From: Methylobacter marinus A45
GTDB lineage: Bacteria; Pseudomonadota; Gammaproteobacteria; Methylococcales; Methylomonadaceae
Reading direction: 5' to 3'
Length of the DNA stretch: 64,000 bases
Assembly (NCBI RefSeq): GCF_000383855.1
Contig: NZ_KB912877.1
Location: forward strand, 2,468,732 to 2,532,731
Shown here: positions 55,224 through 64,000 of the stretch, piece by piece
Position numbering within the stretch: the stretch's first letter is position 1
How the letters are laid out: each line of letters opens with the position of its first letter
Made by a program: the position numbers and the translations under genes
Notes under the pieces: generated by a model
Told to the model about the DNA's origin: nothing
Seen by the model: the letters and a program-made list of their open reading frames with translations, nothing else
Databases searched by the model: none

Positions 55224-56624
55224 TCAATCGAGGCTCTTTTTTAGTTTTTTTGCTAGTCGAGTGATGACGTTGAGAATGCCTGCAGGGTTGGGTCTTCTCT
55301 TCAGGACTGTAGTGCCGTCTTCTTTGGTTACCTGTTTCACCAGGGTTATTTCATGATAGGTTTCTATCAATGCCGGAATACGGTCTTCAAGGCTGGGCTG
55401 ATCCGTCAAGCGCGTCGGCAGCGGTTTCGATTTTTCCCAACGCGTATATAGAGGCATCAGCAGGAAAAAGCCGAAATAGATTGCCGTAAAAATGCGTGCA
55501 ACGGTTGTCGCGGCCGGTGTCGCAGGCTGCGTGCCCAGATAGCCTAAACCGAGAAAGCTGATGACGAAGAGCAGCAGGGCTTTTTTGTAAATGCCGCCGC
55601 GGTAGCGGATCGATTTGACTTCGCTGCGATCCAGCCACGGCAGCAGGAACATCACGACAATGGCACCGCCCATGCCGATAACACCGGCAAATTTGTCCGG
55701 GATAGCGCGCAAAATGGCATAAAACGGCGTGAAGTACCAGACCGGCGCGATATGCTCGGGCGTTTTCATCGGATCGGCCGGAATAAAGTTGGCGTGCTCC
55801 AGGAAATAACCGCCCATTTCAGGCATGTAGAAAATAACGGTCGCGAAAAACAACATGAATACACCGACGCCGACGATATCTTTGACGGTATAGTAAGGAT
55901 GAAAAGGGATGCCATCCAGCGGAATGCCATTAGCATCCTTGTTTTTCTTGATTTCAATGCCGTCCGGATTGTTGGAACCGACTTCATGCAACGCCACGAT
56001 ATGCAGGAAAACCAGCAATACCAGGACCAATGGCACCGAGATGACATGGAAGGCAAAGAACCGGTTCAGCGTGGCATCGGAAACGACATAATCGCCGCGG
56101 ACCCAGAGCGACAGTTCATCGCCGATCACGGGAATGGCGCTGAACAGTGAAATGATCACCTGGGCGCCCCAGTAGGACATCTGTCCCCAAGGCAGCAAGT
56201 AACCCATGAACGCCTCGGCCATCAGCGCCACAAACAGCAGCATGCCGAAGATCCAGATCAGTTCGCGGGGCTGCTTGAACGAGCCGTACAGCAGGCCTCT
56301 GAACATGTGCAGATAGACCACGATGAAAAAGGCCGAAGCGCCGGTGGAATGCATGTAACGCACCAGCCAGCCCCAGTTGACATCGCGCATGATGTATTCG
56401 ACGGAGTCAAAGGCCAGTTTGGCGTCCGGTTTGTAGTTCATGGTCAGCAAAATGCCGGTTACGAACTGGTTGACCAGCACCAGCAAGGCCAACGAGCCAA
56501 AGAAATACCAGAAATTGAAATTTTTCGGCGCATAGTATTGCGCCATGTGGTCATTCCAGAGTTTTGTCAGTGGAAAGCGGTCCAGGACCCAGTTGCCGCA
56601 TGCCGTTAGACGTGATGGTTTCAT
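55224..56624 (-). CDS. petB: Cytochrome b of the bc1 complex
   Basis: 466 aa from MKPSRLTACGNWVL; the start overlaps petA (ATGA), and the longer ORF upstream lies inside petA. Heme-ligand His pairs sit in RYMHSTGASAFFIVVYLHMF and RFFAFHVISVPLVLVLLVFL followed by HIVALHEVG. The Qo-site motif is PVWYFTPFYAILRAIPDK (PxWY). About eight to nine helices, normal for proteobacteria, with a longer C-terminal tail after the last helix. Confidence 0.96.
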   Translation of the reverse strand: MKPSRLTACGNWVLDRFPLTKLWNDHMAQYYAPKNFNFWYFFGSLALLVLVNQFVTGILLTMNYKPDAKLAFDSVEYIMRDVNWGWLVRYMHSTGASAFFIVVYLHMFRGLLYGSFKQPRELIWIFGMLLFVALMAEAFMGYLLPWGQMSYWGAQVIISLFSAIPVIGDELSLWVRGDYVVSDATLNRFFAFHVISVPLVLVLLVFLHIVALHEVGSNNPDGIEIKKNKDANGIPLDGIPFHPYYTVKDIVGVGVFMLFFATVIFYMPEMGGYFLEHANFIPADPMKTPEHIAPVWYFTPFYAILRAIPDKFAGVIGMGGAIVVMFLLPWLDRSEVKSIRYRGGIYKKALLLFVISFLGLGYLGTQPATPAATTVARIFTAIYFGFFLLMPLYTRWEKSKPLPTRLTDQPSLEDRIPALIETYHEITLVKQVTKEDGTTVLKRRPNPAGILNVITRLAKKLKKSLD

Positions 56625-57223
56625 GCGCTTGCCCCCGTGGTAGTTTCTTCGCCGATGATGATTAACGTGTCGGTAATATAACGGTAGGGAGGAATCTCCA
56701 GATTGGTAGGCGCCGGCACGCCGCGATAAACACGACCAGCCAGATCGAACCACGAGCCGTGGCAAGGACAAAAAAAGCCGCCTTTCCATTTGTCGCCCAG
56801 GTCATTAGGGGCAATTTCCGGGCGGAAGGTAGGCGAGCAGCCCAGGTGCGTGCATAAGCCTACGGCAACGAAAATTTCTGGCTTGATGGAGCGCGCGGGG
56901 TTCTTGCTCGAGGCGGGCTGTATGGATTCCTGCGAGAGCGGGTCCCGAAGTTCGTTATCCAGTGTTTTTAGTGTTTCAAGCACTTCCGGTGTTCTATTCA
57001 GAATCCAGACCGGCTTGCCGCGCCACTCGACTCTAAGCAACTGGCCGGGCTCCATTTTGCTGATGTCAACTTCAACCGGTGCTCCGGCCGCCATCGCCTT
57101 GACACTGGGCTGCATTTGAGCCAAAAAAGGAACCGCTAGATAGCCTGTGCCGACCGCCCCCACCACAGTCAGCGCCGTGGTCAAAAACTGGCGCTTGGAC
57201 TTATCGACGCCTTCATTATTCAT
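56621..57223 (-). CDS. petA: Rieske iron-sulfur subunit of the bc1 complex
   Basis: 200 aa. An N-terminal anchor with Tat-like features (SKRQFLTTALTVVGAVGTGY) precedes the Rieske fold. The 2Fe-2S ligands are in CTHLGCSP and CPCHGSWFD. It transfers electrons from quinol to cytochrome c1. First gene of petABC; the preceding gene on the strand is hisC, 265 nt upstream. Confidence 0.96.
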   Translation of the reverse strand: MNNEGVDKSKRQFLTTALTVVGAVGTGYLAVPFLAQMQPSVKAMAAGAPVEVDISKMEPGQLLRVEWRGKPVWILNRTPEVLETLKTLDNELRDPLSQESIQPASSKNPARSIKPEIFVAVGLCTHLGCSPTFRPEIAPNDLGDKWKGGFFCPCHGSWFDLAGRVYRGVPAPTNLEIPPYRYITDTLIIIGEETTTGASA

Positions 57224-57488
57224 TTATAACTCTCCTGATTGGGTCTGTGCTTTAAAAAGCACATGGTTTTCTAGTTTTTATGGTCGCCAATATACCATTA
57301 CAACTTATCTATTTTGAAGCGTTTAAACGCACTTGCCCGCTAACCGGCATCCTGACTGGATTTAAAAGCACAATACATACTCCGCTTAAAGCTATGGACT
57401 TTATAATTTGTCCTGTCATAACGTGCTGTATCTCGCTCGACAGTGATTTTTTGTAGGGTCAACAGCTTGACAGATAGCCTGTATCAGC

Positions 57489-58577
57489 TTATTGAGCGGC
57501 CAGACCATTTCTTAATGCGGCAAGAAACGCTTTATTTTCCTCCGGAGTTCCAATGGTTACACGCAGGCAATCGCTTAACAGGCCGCCTTGCGGTGCCAGA
57601 TTTTTTATCAAAATGCCTTGTTCTTTCAAGGAAGCGAAAATGCTGTTCGCCTGGTTTTTCGGCGTTCTGAACAGAATGAAATTAGCCGCGCTCGGATAGG
57701 CGGTAATGCCGTCCATGTTGTTCATTTGTTCAAAGACAACGGCCCGCTCGGCGCGGATTTGCCGTGTTTGGCTGTCAAACAGCGATTTATTGGACAGGGC
57801 AAAGTCGGCGCTGATCTGTGTGAGGCTGTTGATGTTATAAGGCAGGCGGATTTTGTTGAGTTGCTCGATAATGGCCCGGTTGCCGGCAATATAACCCAGG
57901 CGCAGGCCGGCCAGCCCCAGTTTGGATACGGTACGCATGACCAGGAGGTTATCGAATTGATCCAGCCGGCCCATAAAGCTGGCGTCGGCAAAGGGCGCGT
58001 AAGCCTCATCAATGACCACCAGCCCTTTGGCTGCCTTGATGACGGCCAACATCGCGTCTTCGCTGAACAGGTTGCCGGTCGGGTTGTTGGGATAGGCCAG
58101 AAAAATAACCGAAGGCTGGTGCGCTTCAATGGTCGCCAGCATGGCCGGTACATCCAGATCAAAATTATCGGCCTGTAACGGAATGCTATGATAGCTCAGA
58201 CCCAGGCAGTGGCTCAGCTGTTTATACATGACGAAGCCGGGGTCAGGCGCCATGACGCCGGCATCCGGCGGCAGCGCCATCAACAGCAATTGAATGATCT
58301 CATCGGAGCCATTGCCCAGCAGTAGTTCGAACTGGTCGGGCAACTGATTCAAGCGTCTCAGCGTTGCCGCAAGCGCTTTGGCTTCAGGATCGGGATACCG
58401 GTTCAGCGGGCAGTCTTTCAGTGCTTCGAGCCAGCTGGCCTTGATATCGTCAGGCCAAGAGTAAGGATTTTCCATAGCATCGAGTTTGATCAAGCCTGTG
58501 GCGTCAGCCACTTTATAAGCAGACAGGGCCAGCACTTCCCGGCGGAACACGGAGGCAATCAGATCATTTTGTGACAT
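57489..58577 (-). CDS. hisC: Histidinol-phosphate aminotransferase
   Basis: 362 aa PLP enzyme of fold type I. Motifs include LDAMENPYSWP, LLGNGSDEIIQLLL, FLAYPNNPTGNLF, VIDEAYAPF, and the PLP Lys in TVSKLGLAGLRLGY. It converts imidazole acetol phosphate and Glu to histidinol phosphate. It follows hisD by 83 nt with a strong hairpin between. Confidence 0.96.
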   Translation of the reverse strand: MSQNDLIASVFRREVLALSAYKVADATGLIKLDAMENPYSWPDDIKASWLEALKDCPLNRYPDPEAKALAATLRRLNQLPDQFELLLGNGSDEIIQLLLMALPPDAGVMAPDPGFVMYKQLSHCLGLSYHSIPLQADNFDLDVPAMLATIEAHQPSVIFLAYPNNPTGNLFSEDAMLAVIKAAKGLVVIDEAYAPFADASFMGRLDQFDNLLVMRTVSKLGLAGLRLGYIAGNRAIIEQLNKIRLPYNINSLTQISADFALSNKSLFDSQTRQIRAERAVVFEQMNNMDGITAYPSAANFILFRTPKNQANSIFASLKEQGILIKNLAPQGGLLSDCLRVTIGTPEENKAFLAALRNGLAAQ

Positions 58578-58617
58578 ACATTAATTTAAGACTCAAGACA
58601 AAGGTGAAAAGTAATTG

Positions 58618-58657
58618 CCAAGGTGCAGGGCGAAAACCTGTCCGCCCTGCACCTTGG
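58618..58657. terminator. 15-bp perfect hairpin between hisD and hisC
   Basis: CCAAGGTGCAGGGCG (58618-58632) pairs with CGCCCTGCACCTTGG (58643-58657) across a 10-nt loop. On the minus strand it is 3 nt after the hisD stop and is followed by CAATTACTTTT, a poor T tract. It may attenuate or process the message ahead of hisC. Confidence 0.6.
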
Positions 58658-58660
58658 GCC

Positions 58661-59971
58661 TTACTCTGACTTTATTCGGTATTCGGCGGAACGTGCATGG
58701 GCGGTCAGGCTCTCGCCGCGCGCCAGTATCGATGCGGTTCTGCCCAGCATGTCCGCGCCCGCTTCGGAGCAGTTGATCAAGCTGGAGCGCTTCTGGAAGT
58801 CGTAGACCCCTAAAGGCGATGAGAAGCGTGCGGTGCTCGATGTCGGCAGGACATGATTGGGGCCTGCGCAGTAGTCGCCCAGCGCTTCGGCGGTATAGCG
58901 GCCCATGAAAATGGCTCCGGCATGGCGGATGCGCTCGCACAGGGCCGCGGGATCTTCAACCGACAGTTCCAGGTGTTCCGGGGCAATGATGTTGGCCACC
59001 TCGGCGGCTTCCCTTAAATTGCCGACTTTGATCAGCGCGCCGCGCGTGGTCAGCGAGGTTCTGATAATGTCGGCCCGCTCCATCTGCGGCAACAGGTTGC
59101 GGATGCTTTGCTCGACGGCGCTCAGGAAGTCGGCGTCGTCACTGATCAGGATGGCTTGAGCGTCTTCATCGTGCTCGGCCTGCGAGAACAGGTCCATGGC
59201 AATCCAGTCCGGGTTGGTCTTGCCGTCGCAGATCACCAGAATTTCCGAAGGGCCTGCAATCATGTCGATGCCGACCTGCCCGAAAACCAGTTTCTTGGCC
59301 GTGGCGACATAAATATTGCCGGGGCCGACGATTTTGGCTACGGCCGGAACCGTTTCCGTGCCGTAAGCCAGTGCCGCGACCGCTTGGGCGCCGCCGATGG
59401 CGAAGGCCCGGTCGACGCCGGCCAGATACGCGGCCGCCAGCACCAGTTCATTGGTTTCGCCATGCGGCGTAGGCACGACCATGATCAGTTCGCCGACACC
59501 GGCGACCTTGGCCGGGATCGCGTTCATGAGGACTGAAGACGGGTAAGCGGCCTTGCCGCCCGGCACATAAAGCCCGACGCGATCCAGCGGGGTGACTTTC
59601 TGTCCCAGCATGGTGCCGTCGGCTTCGGGGTATTGCCAGGACTCCATCTTCTGTTTTTCCGCATAGGCGCGAATGCGGCCGGCCGCTGTCTGCAGGGCTT
59701 TGGCCTGGTCGGCGGGCAGTTTTTCCCAGGCCGCTTTCAGCCTGTCCCGGGACAGTTCGAGTTGGCCGGCATCGGTAATCTGGCAGTGATCGAAGCGGTT
59801 GGTGTATTCGATCACGGCTTTATCGCCGTTTTTGCGCACGTCGGCAATAATGGACAATACGCGTTGATGAATTTCCAGGTCGTCGGTCTCGTCCCAGGCG
59901 AGCAGGTTTTTCAATTGCCGGTCAAAATCGGCTGACGAGGCATCCAGTTTGGTAAGGTTTAAATCGGACAT
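58661..59971 (-). CDS. hisD: Histidinol dehydrogenase
   Basis: 436 aa from [13 protein letters not shown]; the longer ORF adds ten residues that overlap hisG. Motifs include [36 protein letters not shown]-type ([13 protein letters not shown]), [16 protein letters not shown] and [18 protein letters not shown]. It oxidises histidinol to His in two NAD-dependent steps with zinc. The gap to hisG is 4 nt. Confidence 0.97.
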   Translation of the reverse strand: MSDLNLTKLDASSADFDRQLKNLLAWDETDDLEIHQRVLSIIADVRKNGDKAVIEYTNRFDHCQITDAGQLELSRDRLKAAWEKLPADQAKALQTAAGRIRAYAEKQKMESWQYPEADGTMLGQKVTPLDRVGLYVPGGKAAYPSSVLMNAIPAKVAGVGELIMVVPTPHGETNELVLAAAYLAGVDRAFAIGGAQAVAALAYGTETVPAVAKIVGPGNIYVATAKKLVFGQVGIDMIAGPSEILVICDGKTNPDWIAMDLFSQAEHDEDAQAILISDDADFLSAVEQSIRNLLPQMERADIIRTSLTTRGALIKVGNLREAAEVANIIAPEHLELSVEDPAALCERIRHAGAIFMGRYTAEALGDYCAGPNHVLPTSSTARFSSPLGVYDFQKRSSLINCSEAGADMLGRTASILARGESLTAHARSAEYRIKSE

Positions 59972-59975
59972 GGCG

Positions 59976-60602
59976 TTATCTTTCCGCAAGGGTTTTTTCA
60001 AATTGATCGAGTAGTGACTGAATCGCCTGGTGTTTCATTTTCATGGCCGCCTTGTTCACGACCAGGCGGGAACTGATATTCATAATGAGATCGCGCGGTT
60101 CCAGGCCGTTGGCTTTCAGGGTGTTGCCGGTATCGACGAGGTCGACGATGCAATCGGCCAGACCCACCAGCGGCGCCAGTTCCATGGAGCCGTACAATTT
60201 GATGATTTCGGCCTGAATGCCGCGGCTGGCGAAATAGCGCTGGGCGGTTTTGACGTATTTGGTCGCCACGCGGATTCTGCCCGAGATGTCCGGCGCATCC
60301 ATGGGCGCGGCGGTCATGAGCCGGCAGCAGGCGATTTTCAGGTCCAGCGGTTCGTACAGGCTTTCGGCGCCGTGTTCCAGCAACACATCCTTGCCGGCGA
60401 TGCCGAGGTCGGCGGCGCCGTATTCGACAAACGTAGGCACATCGGTCGCGCGGATGATGACCAGTTGAACGTCGTCACGGTTGGTTTGCAAAATCAGCTT
60501 GCGGCATTTGTTCGGGTCGTCAATCGGCGTGATGCCTGCATCTTCCAGCAGGGGCAGAGCTTCTTCATAAATTCGACCTTTGGATACGGCGATAGTCAGC
60601 AT
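59976..60602 (-). CDS. hisG: ATP phosphoribosyltransferase, short form (HisG-S)
   Basis: 208 aa from [19 protein letters not shown]; 21 extra codons upstream are not part of the family. Motifs include [33 protein letters not shown] and [17 protein letters not shown], which binds PRPP. The enzyme lacks the C-terminal regulatory domain of the long form, so it needs a HisZ partner that is not in the window. First committed step of histidine synthesis. Confidence 0.96.
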   Translation of the reverse strand: MLTIAVSKGRIYEEALPLLEDAGITPIDDPNKCRKLILQTNRDDVQLVIIRATDVPTFVEYGAADLGIAGKDVLLEHGAESLYEPLDLKIACCRLMTAAPMDAPDISGRIRVATKYVKTAQRYFASRGIQAEIIKLYGSMELAPLVGLADCIVDLVDTGNTLKANGLEPRDLIMNISSRLVVNKAAMKMKHQAIQSLLDQFEKTLAER

Positions 60603-60612
60603 GGCAGATCCC

Positions 60613-61908
<1,296 letters not shown>

Positions 61909-62241
61909 CTAAAGATCAGTAAACTCGGGCGAATCAGGCTGACTGGTAAAATGGTTGGATATGTCAAAGCCGCTCAGTCTGGCAAGATTAAGCAGTTGCT
62001 CGGGAATATTTTTAAAGCCCAGCTGAATTTTATGATCACGCGCGTATCTTATCCATTCGATCATGAGCGCAAGTCCGGCACTATCTGTGCGTGCGACACG
62101 GCTGAGGTCGATATTGATGTGTTTCGCTGTCTTGGAGAAAGCAAATGATTTGGCCGTCTGTTTGTCTATCGTTGAAAAGGTCAAATCCCCGTCGATGATA
62201 AAGTGTCCAGCTCCCTGATTAATGATGTTCAGCTTGCTCAC
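61909..62241 (-). CDS. mlaB: STAS-domain protein, MlaB-like
   Basis: 110 aa. The STAS fold is visible: HFIIDGDLTFSTIDKQTA, then HINIDLSRVARTDSAGLALMIEWI, where the DSAG Ser-type site is conserved. MlaB is the cytosolic STAS partner of the MlaFE phospholipid transporter. Its ATG overlaps mlaD as ATGA. MlaC, usually between them, is missing here. Confidence 0.87.
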   Translation of the reverse strand: MSKLNIINQGAGHFIIDGDLTFSTIDKQTAKSFAFSKTAKHINIDLSRVARTDSAGLALMIEWIRYARDHKIQLGFKNIPEQLLNLARLSGFDISNHFTSQPDSPEFTDL

Positions 62242-62717
62242 TTGTTCGTTTCCGCTTTTTCTTCAGCTGATTTAAACAGGAACTGGCCGATCAGCTTTTC
62301 CAGAATAATGGCTGACTGCGTGAGTTCAATCATACTGCCATCTTTCAAGGTTTCATCCGAACCGCCTGGTACCAGATTGACATATTGTTCGCCCAGCAGA
62401 CCGGCGGTGAAGATGCTGGCGCTCGTATCATCCGGAAGCGTGTTGTAGCGCGAGTTAATGCGCATTTCCACGACGGACTCGTAAGTGGTCGGGTCAAATT
62501 TGATGGCGCTGACTTGCCCGATTTTGACACCGGCCGAGGAAACCGCGGATTTAACCTTCAGTCCGCCGGAATTTTCAAACCGGGCGGTTACCGTATAGGT
62601 ATCTTCTTTAATAAAAGCGCTTAAACCACTGACTTGCAGGGCAAGAAAGAGCAGGCCAACGATGCCGGCGGCGACAAAAAGCCCGACAAGCGTGTCCTGG
62701 GTACTGGTGTGCTGCAT
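62238..62717 (-). CDS. mlaD: MCE-domain phospholipid-binding protein MlaD
   Basis: 159 aa. A single N-terminal anchor (LVGLFVAAGIVGLLFLALQV) is followed by an MCE domain: YTVTARFENSGGLKVKSAVS, GVKIGQVSAI, and AGLLGEQYVNLVPGGSDE. MlaD forms a hexameric ring with a hydrophobic pore in the periplasm that carries phospholipids to or from MlaE. Length is normal (E. coli 183). Confidence 0.95.
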   Translation of the reverse strand: MQHTSTQDTLVGLFVAAGIVGLLFLALQVSGLSAFIKEDTYTVTARFENSGGLKVKSAVSSAGVKIGQVSAIKFDPTTYESVVEMRINSRYNTLPDDTSASIFTAGLLGEQYVNLVPGGSDETLKDGSMIELTQSAIILEKLIGQFLFKSAEEKAETNK

Positions 62718-62722
62718 GTTAA

Positions 62723-63502
62723 TTAATCTCCGAACATGAGTGCGGTCAGGATGAAGTCCAGACCTAAAATACTAAAAGCTGAATTGACCACGGTACGCGT
62801 AGTGGCGCGGCTGACTCCCTCGGAAGTCGGGATGGTGTCATAACCTTCAAACAACGCTATCCAGGTCGCGACAAAACCGAAAACAAGACTCTTGATGACG
62901 CCATTAACAATATCATCCTGGAAATCCAGACTGTCCTGCATTTGTGACCAGTAAGCGCCTTCATCCACACCCAACAAACCGACACCGACCATGAAACCGC
63001 CGATGATGCCGATCATGCTGAATAACGCCGCCAGCAAGGGCATGGATAACAAGCCGGCTAGAAAACGCGGGGAAATAATCCGTTTAATCGGATCGACGGC
63101 CATCATTTCCATGCCGGAAAGCTGTTCTGTCGCTTTCATCAGGCCGATTTCCGCCGTCAAAGCGGAACCGGCCCGGCCGGCGAACAATAAGGCCGATACC
63201 ACTGGGCCCAGTTCCCTGACCAGCGACGCCGCAACCATGACGCCGAGCGTCTCCTCGGCGCCAAAATCGGATAGAATGTAATAACCCTGCAGACCCAGCA
63301 CCATGCCGACAAAAAGCCCTGAAATGGTGATAATAAGAAAAGACAGGACACCAACTGAATACATCTGGTTAAGAATGAGTCTGGGTCTCGGCAGGACGTC
63401 GCCAATGCCGGCAAGCGTATGGAGCAGAAAGAAGGTGCCACGCCCCAGTTTGGTAAAACTGGTACGTGTCGTTCTGCCCAGATATTGTACAAATTGAATC
63501 AT
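62723..63502 (-). CDS. mlaE: Mla transporter permease MlaE
   Basis: 259 aa, about five or six helices. Family segments are GVLSFLIITISGLFVGMVLG, LVRELGPVVSALLFAGRAGS and ALTAEIGLMKATEQLSGMEM. VNGVIKSLVFGFVATWIALF comes later. It is the inner-membrane core of the MlaFEDB phospholipid transporter. Gap to mlaF 2 nt. Confidence 0.96.
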   Translation of the reverse strand: MIQFVQYLGRTTRTSFTKLGRGTFFLLHTLAGIGDVLPRPRLILNQMYSVGVLSFLIITISGLFVGMVLGLQGYYILSDFGAEETLGVMVAASLVRELGPVVSALLFAGRAGSALTAEIGLMKATEQLSGMEMMAVDPIKRIISPRFLAGLLSMPLLAALFSMIGIIGGFMVGVGLLGVDEGAYWSQMQDSLDFQDDIVNGVIKSLVFGFVATWIALFEGYDTIPTSEGVSRATTRTVVNSAFSILGLDFILTALMFGD

Positions 63503-63504
63503 GT

Positions 63505-64000
63505 TTATAGCTGCCCGTAGCGCTTTGATACCCGGCGGCGGGACCGTTTTGCCGATGAAAGCAGGTCGTCAACATAGTCTGCCGCAGGGTAATGAAAATG
63601 TACCGGTCCGTCCGCCGCGCCGGTCATGAATTGTTGAACCCATTCCGATTCCGATTGTTGAATCTCTGCCGGTGTGCCCTGGCCGACAATTTTGCCATCC
63701 GATATCACATAGATATAATCGGCGATCGCGGCTGTTTCATGGACATCGTGCGAGACGATGATGCTGGTCAGGCCCAGGGTAGTGTTCAATGATTTGATCA
63801 GATGCACCAGCGCCCCCATGGATATTGGATCCTGGCCAGTAAACGGTTCGTCGTACATGATCATCATCGGGTCCAGGGCAATCGCCCTGGCCAGGGCAAT
63901 GCGTCTGGCCATGCCGCCGGACAATTCATTGGGCATCAGGTCGCGCGCGCCCCTCAGTCCTACGGCCTGCAGTTTCATCAGGACCAGCGTGCGGATCATG
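63505..64000 (-). CDS. mlaF: Mla transporter ATPase MlaF (partial, 5' end outside window)
   Basis: About 165 residues of the C-terminal part are seen. The ABC signature reads PNELSGGMARRIALARAIAL (LSGGM), the Walker B is MIMYDEPFTGQDP, and the H-loop is SIIVSHDVHETAAIA. The Walker A lies beyond the right edge. The gene begins off the window, so the start is unknown. Confidence 0.95.
   Translation of the reverse strand, partial: MIRTLVLMKLQAVGLRGARDLMPNELSGGMARRIALARAIALDPMMIMYDEPFTGQDPISMGALVHLIKSLNTTLGLTSIIVSHDVHETAAIADYIYVISDGKIVGQGTPAEIQQSESEWVQQFMTGAADGPVHFHYPAADYVDDLLSSAKRSRRRVSKRYGQL

Noticed and set aside
57240-57275. GTGCTTTAAAAAGCAC palindrome upstream of petA
   Set aside because: It is AT-centred and could be a terminator or an operator, but its position before petA and the lack of a T run leave the role undecided.

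Overview
The window is a bacterial chromosome segment with housekeeping genes typical of a gammaproteobacterium. Gene content and order point there: rplM-rpsI, petABC with sspAB, a mla-murA-hisGDC block, tsaC-topA-smg-dprA-lysM, def-fmt-rsmB followed by an NtrY/NtrX pair, fused RlmKL, and an M16 peptidase pair next to rsmD-coaD. An HvfX-type DoxX protein, a SmbP-like histidine-rich protein, cytochrome c4 and the hyi/glxR pair fit a methanotroph or methylotroph of the Methylococcales. That last step is inference: no methane or methanol oxidation gene lies in the window.

Layout. 1-1.4 kb: 3' part of a 23S rRNA gene, 5S rRNA and a strong terminator. 1.75-2.47 kb: a decayed IS1182-type transposase touching the 3' end of a glycosyltransferase that forms an operon with a cupin. 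4.3-8.5 kb: a BaiN/HI0933-type flavoprotein, a nested palindromic element, then HvfX-like DoxX with MsrP-MsrQ. 8.5-15.7 kb (mostly minus strand): acylphosphatase/RlmKL, FKBP, an SLT lipoprotein, a tandem PilZ protein, an alpha/beta hydrolase, YbiB and heme O synthase. 15.8-19.8 kb: M16 peptidase pair, rsmD, coaD and a ferredoxin. 19.8-25.4 kb: hyi/glxR, SmbP, gamma-glutamyltransferase, an Sfp-type transferase and a lipoprotein hydrolase. 25.4-31.1 kb (minus): tsaC, topA, smg, dprA and a LysM protein.

31.1-38.3 kb is an accessory segment between the LysM gene and def, which are divergent neighbours in Pseudomonas. It carries a hairpin-dense non-coding stretch, a complete class I terpene synthase, a membrane GGDEF/EAL protein, an outer-membrane porin and a short PstS-like periplasmic protein. 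38.3-45.1 kb: def-fmt-rsmB-DUF4390-ntrY-ntrX, where NtrX lacks GAFTGA and the Walker B aspartate. 45.2-46 kb: rplM-rpsI with a good sigma-70 promoter. 46.1-53.3 kb: a GT2/LAB_N/GT39 glycolipid module, a fused MFS/spermidine-synthase protein, cytochrome c4, a Nudix hydrolase and DUF1820. 53.3-64 kb (all minus): mlaF-mlaE-mlaD-STAS, murA, hisG-hisD-hisC, petA-petB-petC, sspA-sspB; mlaC is absent from its usual place.

No CRISPR array, prophage or tRNA was seen. The most unusual parts are the 31-38 kb island (terpene synthase and c-di-GMP sensor cluster), the hairpin repeats that share an ACAGGGATGT core, and the degenerate NtrX.
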